Source: Edaphobacter lichenicola (lineage in GTDB: Bacteria; Acidobacteriota; Terriglobia; Terriglobales; Acidobacteriaceae). Taken from it: a DNA stretch of 64,000 nt. This document shows positions 18,864 through 26,535 of the stretch, one piece after another. Numbering within the stretch: the first letter of the stretch is position 1; the number at the start of each line of letters is the position of its first letter. Position numbers and translations under genes: made by a program. The stretch spans positions 1,674,001 through 1,738,000 of the forward strand of contig NZ_CP073696.1 of assembly GCF_025264645.1 (NCBI RefSeq). The letters run 5' to 3'. The notes below the pieces were generated by a model, which saw only the letters and a program-made list of their open reading frames with translations, did not search any database and was not told the DNA's origin.

Positions 18864-20474
18864 CTAACTTCTGCCCCGTGGAGTCTTCTCCACTACAACG
18901 GTCATGACTGTCTGATCTTCGCTTGCACTGCTGGTCGCCTCTGCCGGAGCGGACACGACGCGATAGCTTCCACCATTCAAAAATTGATCCACCAGTACCG
19001 TAAGGGGATGCGTGCGCGGTTTGCGCTCTCTCACGTAGAAGTACCCATCCGAGTCGGTATAAACCGAAAGCTGATCGACTAAAAGCGCGGCGCCCATTAC
19101 GGGTTGTCCCGATAAGTCGAGCACTCTTCCGCGAACCATCATGCCACCCATCGAATAGTGCTGATAAGCGGCGGTTTCCATGCCTTGTTGGCGCGACACT
19201 GCACCTTCCGCCTCAGCCGTGTACAGTAACTGTCCGTCGGCAGCGACAAACGTTCCACCATTCAATGCGAGCTTTCCAAAAAGATGAATCTGAGCATTCA
19301 GGATCAGGGCTTGCTCGAAGGGAGACTCCACCCTGGCAGGAACATAATATGTCTGATAGTCCGCGCTCAACGTCGCCAGGTTGGACAAAAACGATCCCCC
19401 GAAGCCAAAGGTATTCTGCCCGTTCGATGTGTTGACAGACTGTGATAACACCCAGCGAGGGCTCAGCGTCTCTTGAACAGTAGAGATGAGCTCATCTGTA
19501 CTGTTTGAACCCTCCGGCCGGCTAACGAGATAACTTGCGCCAACATGGACTCGCGGTGTTACATCCCGACTTGCTGAGTAGACCATCGCGACATCGCTAC
19601 GACCGTCGTAGGTCGACTGAAATAACATCGCGGACATCGCGACACCCACGACCTGCAGACTGGCTGAACCTTGATTCACTGTACTGCGCAGATTATTTTG
19701 TGACTCGTAAACCGGCGTCAGATAGTTCTGCCTTCCTGCCGTAAGAGTGAGATACGGCGTCGGCCTCACCGTTAGCAGGATATTTTCGCGAGCGGGCTCC
19801 GAGGAGATTGGAGTCTGCACATCCGCACGCCTGAACTGACTCCCCGATTCGTAATAGGCCGCCTTGAGGTCAATTCGTTGCCGGTTGATTGATAGACTCG
19901 CGGCCGCGTAAGGCTGGTAGGATCCCATTCCTCCTGAGAACGCGACCTGTGTCCCTCCGCCTGAGTTCCATTCCATGCTGTACAGGGCAGTCACCTGTCT
20001 TGCCACAATGACATGTGCCGACCCCGTCCATTGTGGTGCGACTTTTCCAGTTACAAATAGAATGCCTGCCGGCGTCGCAGTGCGAGCGCCATTGAAGAAC
20101 GGACTATTGAACGTGTTTGACGTGGCTCCTGCAAATGCGTAAAGATTTGCGTCGTCCACTTTCGTTGTTACTCCCGCGCCGACTCCAGTCAAATAGTGAC
20201 CGCTGTCAAAGATATCCGTCGGAAGATTGAAAGGAATGTTGTCGATGCCCAATGTGTATCTGGCCCGTTCCGTTGCCTTCACTAGCTGCGCTCCACCATA
20301 GAACTGCCCCCCCACCGTACCCGCCCCCACCGATGTTGTATAGGTCCCGTTGCGGATGCTCACCGTTCCACCCTGCGACTGGTAGAGCGACGAGGTACCT
20401 CCGCTTAACTCGACGATCTGGGCGTTAAGAAAATCTCCGCCCACAAAGACTAAAACCAGAACGAGAACCCTCAC
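18864..20474 (-). CDS. Outer-membrane beta-barrel protein with C-terminal regulatory-like plug domain, possible short usher
   Basis: A 536-residue protein with a signal peptide (ending FLNAQ). Residues about 30-430 alternate polar and hydrophobic residues with many Gly, Tyr and Ser, typical of an outer-membrane barrel. Residues about 450-510 (VRGRVLDLSGQPVMGAALLVDQ...YTDSDGYFYVRE) resemble a carboxypeptidase-regulatory-like or usher C-terminal beta-sandwich. The start is GTG 20474, preceded by a strong GAGGAGGAGG. It lies between a chaperone-like gene and a pilin-like gene, the place of an usher, but classical ushers have about 800 residues, so this would be a reduced form. It could instead be an unrelated porin or assembly factor. 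Confidence 0.7.
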   Translation of the reverse strand: MRVLVLVLVFVGGDFLNAQIVELSGGTSSLYQSQGGTVSIRNGTYTTSVGAGTVGGQFYGGAQLVKATERARYTLGIDNIPFNLPTDIFDSGHYLTGVGAGVTTKVDDANLYAFAGATSNTFNSPFFNGARTATPAGILFVTGKVAPQWTGSAHVIVARQVTALYSMEWNSGGGTQVAFSGGMGSYQPYAAASLSINRQRIDLKAAYYESGSQFRRADVQTPISSEPARENILLTVRPTPYLTLTAGRQNYLTPVYESQNNLRSTVNQGSASLQVVGVAMSAMLFQSTYDGRSDVAMVYSASRDVTPRVHVGASYLVSRPEGSNSTDELISTVQETLSPRWVLSQSVNTSNGQNTFGFGGSFLSNLATLSADYQTYYVPARVESPFEQALILNAQIHLFGKLALNGGTFVAADGQLLYTAEAEGAVSRQQGMETAAYQHYSMGGMMVRGRVLDLSGQPVMGAALLVDQLSVYTDSDGYFYVRERKPRTHPLTVLVDQFLNGGSYRVVSAPAEATSSASEDQTVMTVVVEKTPRGRS

Positions 20475-20501
20475 CGCGACCTCCTCCTCGCTGTCTCGTT
20501 C

Positions 20502-21188
20502 TTACTGTGTGCTGCCTGTAATCGGCCGCTTGAGGTCGAAGTGCTCAAAACGAAAGTCGATCTCGGTGGGAGACTGACTCTCAGGCCAATCCATCTCTAT
20601 GTGTCTCGATCCCCCGGGCAACAAGGGGAAACCGGCAAGATCCCCGTTCGCATGATCTCCAGTAGCTTTGACCGATTGAACTCTGGCGAGAGCGTCACCA
20701 TCATTTTCGATATCGCAGCTCAACCGGCGGGTCCCGACACTGTACGAGAGATTCTTTACCTGGACTTCACTCGCCGTCAGCGGCTGCTTCTGATAGAGAT
20801 AGACCGTATGAGGCAGCATGATTCGCACATCTAAACCGTCACTGTGCCGCGGGTTTGAAAATGTGGCGTACACGGTAAACCATGCGGGCAGTTTATCCGC
20901 CGTGGCTTTGTAAAAGACGTAGTAGGTCTGTTTTGGTTGAAGCCGGACACTCATCGACGAAAGCTGAACGTGGATGTTACTGTCAAGCGGTCGAAACTGC
21001 CCCTTCCCTTCCGGAGTAATGCTGAAGCTTTTCGGCTCCAGTATCACAACCATCGGGGACAAGGTGTTATTGGTAAGCATCAGTTTTCCATCAGCTTTAC
21101 CTTTGTATTCAACGATGACTGGTTGAACAGTCTGTGCCAACACGGACGCACCAAGCCATAATGTGCCTATGAGAACTCGAAAAAACAT
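20502..21188 (-). CDS. Periplasmic pilus-chaperone-like protein
   Basis: A 228-residue protein with a signal peptide (ending VLAQ). Its first domain has the beta-sandwich layout of PapD-type chaperones: a strand of small and hydrophobic residues (KLMLTNNTLSPMVVILEPKSF), SVRLQPKQTYYVFYKA where chaperones have the pattern R-hydrophobic-x-P-G-Q, then LPAWFTVYATF, and IMLPHTVYLYQKQ before the interdomain link. The second domain is shorter. Identity to classical chaperones looks low and the assignment leans on gene order: it sits between a pilin-like subunit gene and a beta-barrel gene on the same strand. Confidence 0.6.
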   Translation of the reverse strand: MFFRVLIGTLWLGASVLAQTVQPVIVEYKGKADGKLMLTNNTLSPMVVILEPKSFSITPEGKGQFRPLDSNIHVQLSSMSVRLQPKQTYYVFYKATADKLPAWFTVYATFSNPRHSDGLDVRIMLPHTVYLYQKQPLTASEVQVKNLSYSVGTRRLSCDIENDGDALARVQSVKATGDHANGDLAGFPLLPGGSRHIEMDWPESQSPTEIDFRFEHFDLKRPITGSTQ

Positions 21189-21240
21189 GACGTCTCCCTA
21201 GTCCGTCCGAAAAGACGGAATGTCTGGCAAACCCTCTTGT

Positions 21241-21816
21241 CTAGAGGGCCTGTGCTTGAAGGGTCATGGTTCCCGTATAGGTTGCAGCAGCAAGCGTCAG
21301 CCCGGTGGTGTTGATCTCCAGGAGCAGACTGTCGACGCGAACGAAGGACCGGTTAAGCGCAGTCAGGGGAACGGTATAGATTTGCAGGCCTGCACCTGCG
21401 GTACCGAGAGCATCTGTCTGCGTAAATGCGGTGTAAGTCGTCGGCAGGCCGAGCAGATCTTCGCCAAGCACTGCCGACGAAGGGATGTTCGATACCGGTG
21501 GTCCTGCGTAAGTCAGGGCAGCAGTGGGGCTCGACAGTGAAGCAACCAGAATCACGTTGGCACGGCCAACGGCTAGTGACCAGGTTGTTGTGACAACGAC
21601 AGGAACGCTGCCCAGCGCGGTGCCAGGGACAGTGGGGAGTGCGAAGTTGACTGTGGTTGGGGTGGCTGAAACGCCAATGGATTCGGCGAGGGTTGCGTTG
21701 AGGGTGACGCTGGCTGTGTTCGAGTTAAGCTGAGCGAAGGCAAGCTGCGAACCAGGGATGAGTGTAAGAGCGACAAACAGAATTTTGAAGAGTGAAGTTG
21801 CTTTATTGCTCGGCAT
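21241..21816 (-). CDS. Secreted pilin/spore-coat-U-like protein, first gene of the operon
   Basis: A 191-residue protein with a signal peptide (hydrophobic segment ending LAFAQ). The mature part is almost all beta-type: SVTLNATLAESIGVSATPTTVNFALP, VVVTTTWSL, then an ending ATYTGTMTLQAQAL that resembles the last strand of fimbrial subunits. It is homologous to the fourth gene of the operon (18293-18862), suggesting duplication and a division into major and tip or minor subunit. The chaperone-like gene follows 52 bp downstream. No cysteine is present in the mature domain, unlike type 1 pilins. Confidence 0.75.
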   Translation of the reverse strand: MPSNKATSLFKILFVALTLIPGSQLAFAQLNSNTASVTLNATLAESIGVSATPTTVNFALPTVPGTALGSVPVVVTTTWSLAVGRANVILVASLSSPTAALTYAGPPVSNIPSSAVLGEDLLGLPTTYTAFTQTDALGTAGAGLQIYTVPLTALNRSFVRVDSLLLEINTTGLTLAAATYTGTMTLQAQAL

Positions 21817-22128
21817 AAGAAGGGCTCCGGAGATAATGTGGATTCGGCATCGTGCCGCGATCTATTTTTTGGTGACTAAGCTCCTATTGCAGTACTGCTG
21901 AAACGCAGGTATTGGATGAATTGAAAATGCCCAAGACGAATCCTGGCAGAATAAATCAACGAAACGTTGGATCGGTGAAACCATCGAACAATGCTTCAAT
22001 GCAACGAAGCATAGACTTTTCAGCGGCAATTTGGATACAACTTTTGGTGAGGTCTCCGGTACTTTCCCATTTTGATCCACCAAGTTGCTCCTTCGGGAAC
22101 GTTATGAATACGATTTCTGCCTCGGCTT

Positions 22129-23265
22129 TCAATACTCCGCAATGACTTCGCTAACGTAATCCTCGACAACGAACCGTTGCAGTTCCACGCCGCGCTCGTC
22201 CTCAATCATCCAGACATGCTGAAAAAAAGTCTTTTCTATGATGCGGTTATAAGGACCCAACTCTCCCATCGGATGAAACGCGCCATCGGGATCCATCCAG
22301 AAAACTCTGATCCTTTGGTCGCTGTTATTGATCAGTTGAAGTTCAGCCTGCCTCGAACTAACGCGCGACAGCGCCAGCTTCGAGACGCTGCGCGCACGAA
22401 TTGCTTCGATTGCAATAGGGCGCTTCCTTTGCTGGTAGAGAAGATCGAGCAGCGCAAAACCGGCTATATCCTCTTTACGCTTTGACTGCGCCTCGGCGGT
22501 ATCCGGACCGAAATACCACATCGAGAGTTCAGCCCAGTAGTCTTCTGGACTCCTCGCCGCACGGGATCCCCTCCAACGCCCGGCATTTACCGACAGTCCG
22601 AACTGAGCCTCGATCAGCTTTCGAATCTCTTCATCCAAGCCATAGTTCATCAATGCAATCGCGAACTCGCGCATGCAGAGATCGGTGGTGTCATCACCCC
22701 GGTGCGAGGCAGCTGACAGCAGACTTTCTTCTCCGCAGGCACTGTAAATACCAGACTCTGCGCGACCGCCGTCCGGGTTGCTCTTCTGTGTTGTCGCACC
22801 GCCATCGTTAATCGGGTGTCGCCCGTGATTCTCAGGGAGCTCCAAAAGACCTTGTCCTTTGCCAAGAAGATGCAGCTCCACTCCACGTTGTCTAAGATTT
22901 TGTTTCGCCACGTCCATCGAAGCCAGCATGGTTTGCATCCGCATACATCCGTCTACTAGCGCACGATCCTCTACCAACGCGGAGCCACGTATAAAGACTC
23001 CGTCGCAATCAATCGCTTTCGTATAAAAGCCGAAGTATGGCGGATCAAAGCGCTCGATCCCGGGCATCCCCGTCCCAATCTGAGCCCGTGCCGCACCCGC
23101 CATACCGTACGATAAGACAAACAGAGCTGTGGCCGGGATTCGAAACTTGAAGAATCTCTGTTCAGCGAAACCTGGGCACATCGTGGTTGAGTGGGCGCTT
23201 TCTCTGAGGTCACTCCAGCGCTGCCAGCATAGCCGACAATTACCGAAAGTAAAAGCTTTCTTCAA
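22129..23265 (-). CDS. Secreted protein with VHL-like C-terminal beta domain and probable degenerate metallopeptidase region
   Basis: A 378-residue protein. Residues about 285-372 (LQLINNSDQRIRVFWMDPDGAF...LGPYNRIIEKTFFQHVWMIEDERG) match the pattern of the von Hippel-Lindau beta-domain fold: a strand with asparagines, V-x-W-x-D-x-x-G, a T-F-x-x-H-x-W core. The central part (DCDGVFIRGSALVEDRAL...WAELSMWYFG) resembles a family I recall with an HEFAH-type zinc site, but here the corresponding stretch reads MREFAIALMNYG, lacking both histidines, so catalysis is doubtful. The TTG start has AGGTGG seven bases upstream; the hydrophobic signal-like segment begins only about 43 residues in, and a start at 23181 is possible. 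Confidence 0.65.
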   Translation of the reverse strand: MKKAFTFGNCRLCWQRWSDLRESAHSTTMCPGFAEQRFFKFRIPATALFVLSYGMAGAARAQIGTGMPGIERFDPPYFGFYTKAIDCDGVFIRGSALVEDRALVDGCMRMQTMLASMDVAKQNLRQRGVELHLLGKGQGLLELPENHGRHPINDGGATTQKSNPDGGRAESGIYSACGEESLLSAASHRGDDTTDLCMREFAIALMNYGLDEEIRKLIEAQFGLSVNAGRWRGSRAARSPEDYWAELSMWYFGPDTAEAQSKRKEDIAGFALLDLLYQQRKRPIAIEAIRARSVSKLALSRVSSRQAELQLINNSDQRIRVFWMDPDGAFHPMGELGPYNRIIEKTFFQHVWMIEDERGVELQRFVVEDYVSEVIAEY

Positions 23266-23440
23266 AAATGTTCCACCTTAGATAACGCTGAAGATCTGAT
23301 ATCGCCCCCATTCTTTCGTGTAGCAGGTTCTTTGGATTGGAAGAAGAAATCCACACACATCAGAGCAGCAAACTGATGTCGGAACCTGATCTTCGGCAGA
23401 TTTTGGCTGCGACAAAAAGATGAGCCTGGATGTCAGCCTG

Positions 23441-23781
23441 TCACTGCATCATCGCGGCGCGGTGCGTCAGATACTTCGCGTGATCGATAGGCCACAGCCA
23501 TGTTGTTGCGCTTCATGTGAATGAGCTGAATTCGATATGCGCACCATCGAATCCATTCTCATTTAAGAATCGACGATGCCACCCCACGGAAACATGTCCG
23601 GTCATGCGGTCTTGAGAGCCGAGCCGATAAAGTGCGTGCAATATCGTGTTGTTGCCCATGGCTTATTTTTATTATTGGCTCCGGGGAACACTAATCTCCC
23701 TTTACCCGTGAGCAGTTTGCGTGCCCGCGATACTTCCATGGCGTGACGTGTCAAGGGAACCATATGGACTTTAGAAGGTGC
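23441..23781 (-). pseudogene. Tyrosine recombinase (P4-type integrase) C-terminal pseudogene
   Basis: Hand translation of the minus strand in shifting frames gives KVHMVPLTRHAMEV, LLTGKGRLVFPG, NNTILHALYRLG, RMTGH, FLNENGF, QLIHMKRNNMAVAY and DHAKYLTHRAAMMQ in that order. This is the conserved order of the catalytic half of P4-type integrases (VPLSxQA..., LTGxGxxVFP, NNTxxxALxRLG, TGHGFR, LNExGF, AYNxAEYLxxRxxMMQ). At least three frame changes break it, the region with the catalytic Arg is garbled and the N-terminal half is missing. The fragment abuts the 3' end of tRNA-Gln, the normal position of such an integrase. Confidence 0.85.
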
Positions 23782-23786
23782 GTAGC

Positions 23787-23860
23787 TGGTTGCCCCCCAG
23801 GGATTCGAACCCCGATTGATCGGTTCAGAGCCGACTGTTCTACCATTGAACTAGGGGGCA
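23787..23860 (-). tRNA. tRNA-Gln (anticodon CTG)
   Basis: On the minus strand: acceptor TGCCCCC pairs with GGGGGCA, discriminator A and encoded CCA; the anticodon arm GTCGG-CTCTGAA-CCGAT holds anticodon CTG (reads CAG, glutamine); the T-arm is CGGGG-TTCGAAT-CCCTG. D-arm GTTC/GAAC is present. All stems pair, with ordinary wobbles, so the gene looks intact. The integrase pseudogene starts six bases past its 3' end, so this tRNA gene served as an integration site. Confidence 0.96.
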
Positions 23861-23994
23861 AAGTGCGTAGCGTGGTGCGCTCTGCGTCGCGAACGGGTGC
23901 TCGCTGACTGCCTTCTAAGAGTGTACGAGGTGAGGAAGATAAGGTCAACGTTTGGACCGCTACCACGTGTTCCGTTCTAGGTAGAATTGTGCCT

Positions 23995-24498
23995 ATGACG
24001 ATGTTGCATGATGTGATTGCTCGTGACTTTCTGGATGTTTCCTGTCGCAGGTTGGATCAGATGACTGAGTGCCTTGAGGTCTGCCTGCGCAAGTTGAGTG
24101 ATGAACAGGTTTGGCAGCGCCAGGGAGCACATGAAAATGCTGTCGGAAATCTTGTTTTGCATCTTTGCGGAAATGCGCGGCAGTGGCTCATCCACGGAGT
24201 GGGTGGGGCGACTGACATCAGAGTGAGGGATGCGGAGTTCAGTGCCGATGGAGGCAAAAGTGGAGCGGAGTTGATCGCTTTGTTCCGAAGTACGATGGCT
24301 GAAGCTAAGAGCGCGATCTCTGCTGTGTCGGCTGAGCGGATGGCCGAGAGAATAACTCCGCAGGGACGCGATGTGAGTGTGCTCGAGGCGATCTATCAGG
24401 TGGTTGGGCATGTGCAACAGCATGTGGGCCAGATTATTTTGCTGACCAAGCAGATGACAGCGACGGATCTTGATCTGACGATGCCTCGTCCCCGGTGA
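23995..24498 (+). CDS. DinB/DUF1572-family protein
   Basis: A 167-residue four-helix-bundle protein of the DinB-like superfamily. Metal-ligand histidines are in positions expected for the family: NLVLHLCGN in helix 2 and HVQQHVGQI in helix 4. These proteins include thiol S-transferases (YfiT/BSH-type) and proteins of unknown function; the activity here cannot be named. ATG 23995 was chosen; a GTG six bases upstream is in frame and AGGTAG precedes both. It diverges from the tRNA-Gln gene and is probably a single-gene unit. Confidence 0.85.
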   Translation: MTMLHDVIARDFLDVSCRRLDQMTECLEVCLRKLSDEQVWQRQGAHENAVGNLVLHLCGNARQWLIHGVGGATDIRVRDAEFSADGGKSGAELIALFRSTMAEAKSAISAVSAERMAERITPQGRDVSVLEAIYQVVGHVQQHVGQIILLTKQMTATDLDLTMPRPR

Positions 24499-25039
24499 GA
24501 TTGCGGAGTAAATCACGCCGACAGGGTGGATGCAGGCCAGGGATGGGTCGTCGCCGCGAGACAGGAAGCGGGTGCAGACGCTGAGGCCTGACAGGCTTCA
24601 GAGTGGCGAGCGGGATGGTGATCGAGTGTTGTAGGGAAACTACTCGCATTTCATCTCCTGCTCGTCTCGTCGTTACGTGTGTGGATTAGTGTTTTGCGCA
24701 CAGTTTGGGTACCCCCTCCCACCCCCGGGGTATCTTGCGCGTAAAATACTTATTTTCAGCGACTTGAGAACCACAACTGCCTGCAAATTATTCATTTTAG
24801 GTGACTTGCGCGCAAAATATTGATTTCAAGCGGCTTAGTGCCGCATATGACTCTTTGTTAACGTGTCTTTTTTCACCCACTTCTTTTAAGTATAGTTACT
24901 CCAGTCGCGGTAATACGCCACGCATAAGTGTTTATATTTCAATGACTTGGCTGGCGCAAGGGCTTGACATGCTGATTTGCTTGCGTTTCTACACTCTGAC
25001 ACGCTTGCTTCTCGCGCAAGTGACAGGACCTAGGCTTGT
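24499..25039. other. Intergenic stretch of 541 bp holding a dispersed repeat
   Basis: No gene is supported. The first 200 bp hold nothing I recognise; from about 24709 on there is the repeat block described separately. Confidence 0.5.
24709..24945. repeat. Dispersed intergenic repeat: C-run followed by degenerate units
   Basis: The block opens with GGTACCCCCTCCC and a further C-run, followed by TATCTTGCGCGTAAAATACTT. Degenerate units then recur: CTTATTTTCAGCGACTTG (about 24749), ATTCATTTTAGGTGACTTG (about 24790), TTGATTTCAAGCGGCTTAG (about 24820) and TTATATTTCAATGACTTGG (about 24932). A second copy of the opening C-run plus following bases lies on the minus strand near 61770-61715. I believe such blocks recur in related genomes, but that is memory, not shown here. 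Confidence 0.65.
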
Positions 25040-25723
25040 CTAGCGTGCTCTGTAAGCACCAGGGGGAATTGTGATCCGGAACGTATCCGGGTTGAAGGTG
25101 GGGCGGTCCTCAAAACTGAGAATGGTGGTGGTGGTGATTGATCGGAAGCCCTTTGCCTCGTTCTCTAAATCCACAACATCTCGCAGAATGACGGGTCGAG
25201 TAGGATCTATGCACATTGTGCGAACACCATGCTCCGATTCACGTACCACCACGACACGCACTACTAAACAACGCCTCTCGCCATCCGTGAGACGGACGTG
25301 GTCTTCGCCGATAACCGTTACGGACGATGGATTGCTGGTTGGCCCGATAAAATTCATGAGCGATGGTTCGTAAAAGGATAGGAGTGTGAAGCTGCACTGT
25401 CCGCCCGCCTCATTCAGGTAATAGCTAAGGCCGTCACCTGAATAGAACTGTTGGGTACCGTCGCAGATCATCGCTGTTCGGTCGTCCCCGCTGTTCACTC
25501 TACTCATCTTGAACGGAGCTTCAGCAGCAAGTTTGATGTGAATCTCAGAGCTGGGGATCTTCATCCCAGGCATAGACACCTGTGATGTCTGAACGGCTTC
25601 AGCTCTCCAACTTCGCGTGCTTTCTCCAAAACTCTTCGCCTTTTGTAGCAGTTCAGTTGCATCCGGGGCACGCTGAGCCTGAATAGCACCAGTCAAGAAC
25701 ATCACCCACAAAAAATTGCGCAT
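25040..25723 (-). CDS. Secreted LolA/DUF2092-like outer-membrane lipoprotein-sorting fold protein
   Basis: A 227-residue protein with a short signal peptide (MRNFLWVMFLTGAIQAQ). The pattern (helix with ATELLQKAKSFGESTRSWRAEA, then antiparallel strands with PFKMSRVNSGDDRTAMICDGTQQFYS) resembles the LolA/LppX/DUF2092 half-barrel that carries lipids or lipoproteins across the periplasm. The ATG at 25723 is chosen because the signal peptide starts there; a longer frame to 25780 has no clear site. No Lol partner is adjacent, so a role in sorting is only inferred from fold. Confidence 0.65.
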   Translation of the reverse strand: MRNFLWVMFLTGAIQAQRAPDATELLQKAKSFGESTRSWRAEAVQTSQVSMPGMKIPSSEIHIKLAAEAPFKMSRVNSGDDRTAMICDGTQQFYSGDGLSYYLNEAGGQCSFTLLSFYEPSLMNFIGPTSNPSSVTVIGEDHVRLTDGERRCLVVRVVVVRESEHGVRTMCIDPTRPVILRDVVDLENEAKGFRSITTTTILSFEDRPTFNPDTFRITIPPGAYRAR

Positions 25724-25814
25724 GGGCGTGATGCTATCACCGGTAACGCTGAAATCGGGTTGTGCTCGTGAGAGACCCACACCAACTCCTCATAAGTCGG
25801 CTTGTCGTCAGCAA

Positions 25815-25958
25815 TCAGCCAACTTTCGCCAGCCGCAACTCCTGAAGCCTCTCCAGATACTCGTCGGATTCATGCCCAGGGTTTGTCTCCCGGTAGGTCC
25901 TATTCTTAAATTTATGTACGATGTCGCACAGCGACCTATGCTGGGGTTGAGCTACCAT
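25815..25958 (-). CDS. Small ORF, 47 residues, unknown
   Basis: An uninterrupted frame begins MVAQPQHRSLCDIVHKFKNR and ends DEYLERLQELRLAKVG. The amphipathic, charged C-terminal helix (EYLERLQELRLAKVG) looks protein-like and the codons match local usage. No good ribosome-binding site is seen before the ATG. It could be a small protein or the surviving tail of a lost gene; no function is proposed. Confidence 0.35.
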   Translation of the reverse strand: MVAQPQHRSLCDIVHKFKNRTYRETNPGHESDEYLERLQELRLAKVG

Positions 25959-26044
25959 CGGGCACAGACAGTACGATCCGTAGCCGACTCGATGAGAAAT
26001 CCAAACGATTTTGCAATCAACTCTGCACCCATAGGAGAACGACC

Positions 26045-26422
26045 ATGCCGTTCGCTCGTATCGACCTGCTTAAAGGGAAGACTTCTGAATATCGGGCTAT
26101 TTTGGCCGATGTCGTGTACCGAGGGATTGTCGATGTCTTGAAGGCTCCGGATGGGGATCGCTTCATCGTTGTCGGCGAACATTCACCCGATAATCTGATC
26201 TACGATCCCCACTTTCTCGGTTGGGAGCGATCGTCTGACTTCATCTTGATCCAGGTGACCAGCACCGTTGGAAACGATAAAGAGTCTAAGCTTGCCTTCT
26301 ACCGATACATAGCCGACGAGCTGAAGAGAAAGCTATCGGTTCGCCCCGACGACGTCATGATCAACATGGTCTTTGTCGACCGTTCGGATTGGTCGTTCGG
26401 CAACGGCGACCCATGGACTTAG
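26045..26422 (+). CDS. Tautomerase family protein
   Basis: A 125-residue protein starting MPFARIDL: the N-terminal Pro2 exposed after Met removal is the catalytic base of the tautomerase superfamily (4-oxalocrotonate tautomerase/MIF fold). The length (about 125) and the RPDDVMINMVFVDRSDWSFGNG C-terminal part match the single-chain Tautomerase_2 group, which acts on small keto-enol substrates; the substrate is unknown. ATG 26045 is preceded by GGAGAACGACC. It stands alone between convergent and divergent neighbours. Confidence 0.9.
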   Translation: MPFARIDLLKGKTSEYRAILADVVYRGIVDVLKAPDGDRFIVVGEHSPDNLIYDPHFLGWERSSDFILIQVTSTVGNDKESKLAFYRYIADELKRKLSVRPDDVMINMVFVDRSDWSFGNGDPWT

Positions 26423-26535
26423 TGTGGGTTATCGGTCGACTGTTTTCGCCAGGTCGTTTGGTGGTGTTACGTGGTTGTTTGGTGGCGTTATGTGGTCATT
26501 TGGGTGGTGATACCGGCCGGACGTTGCGACGACAG

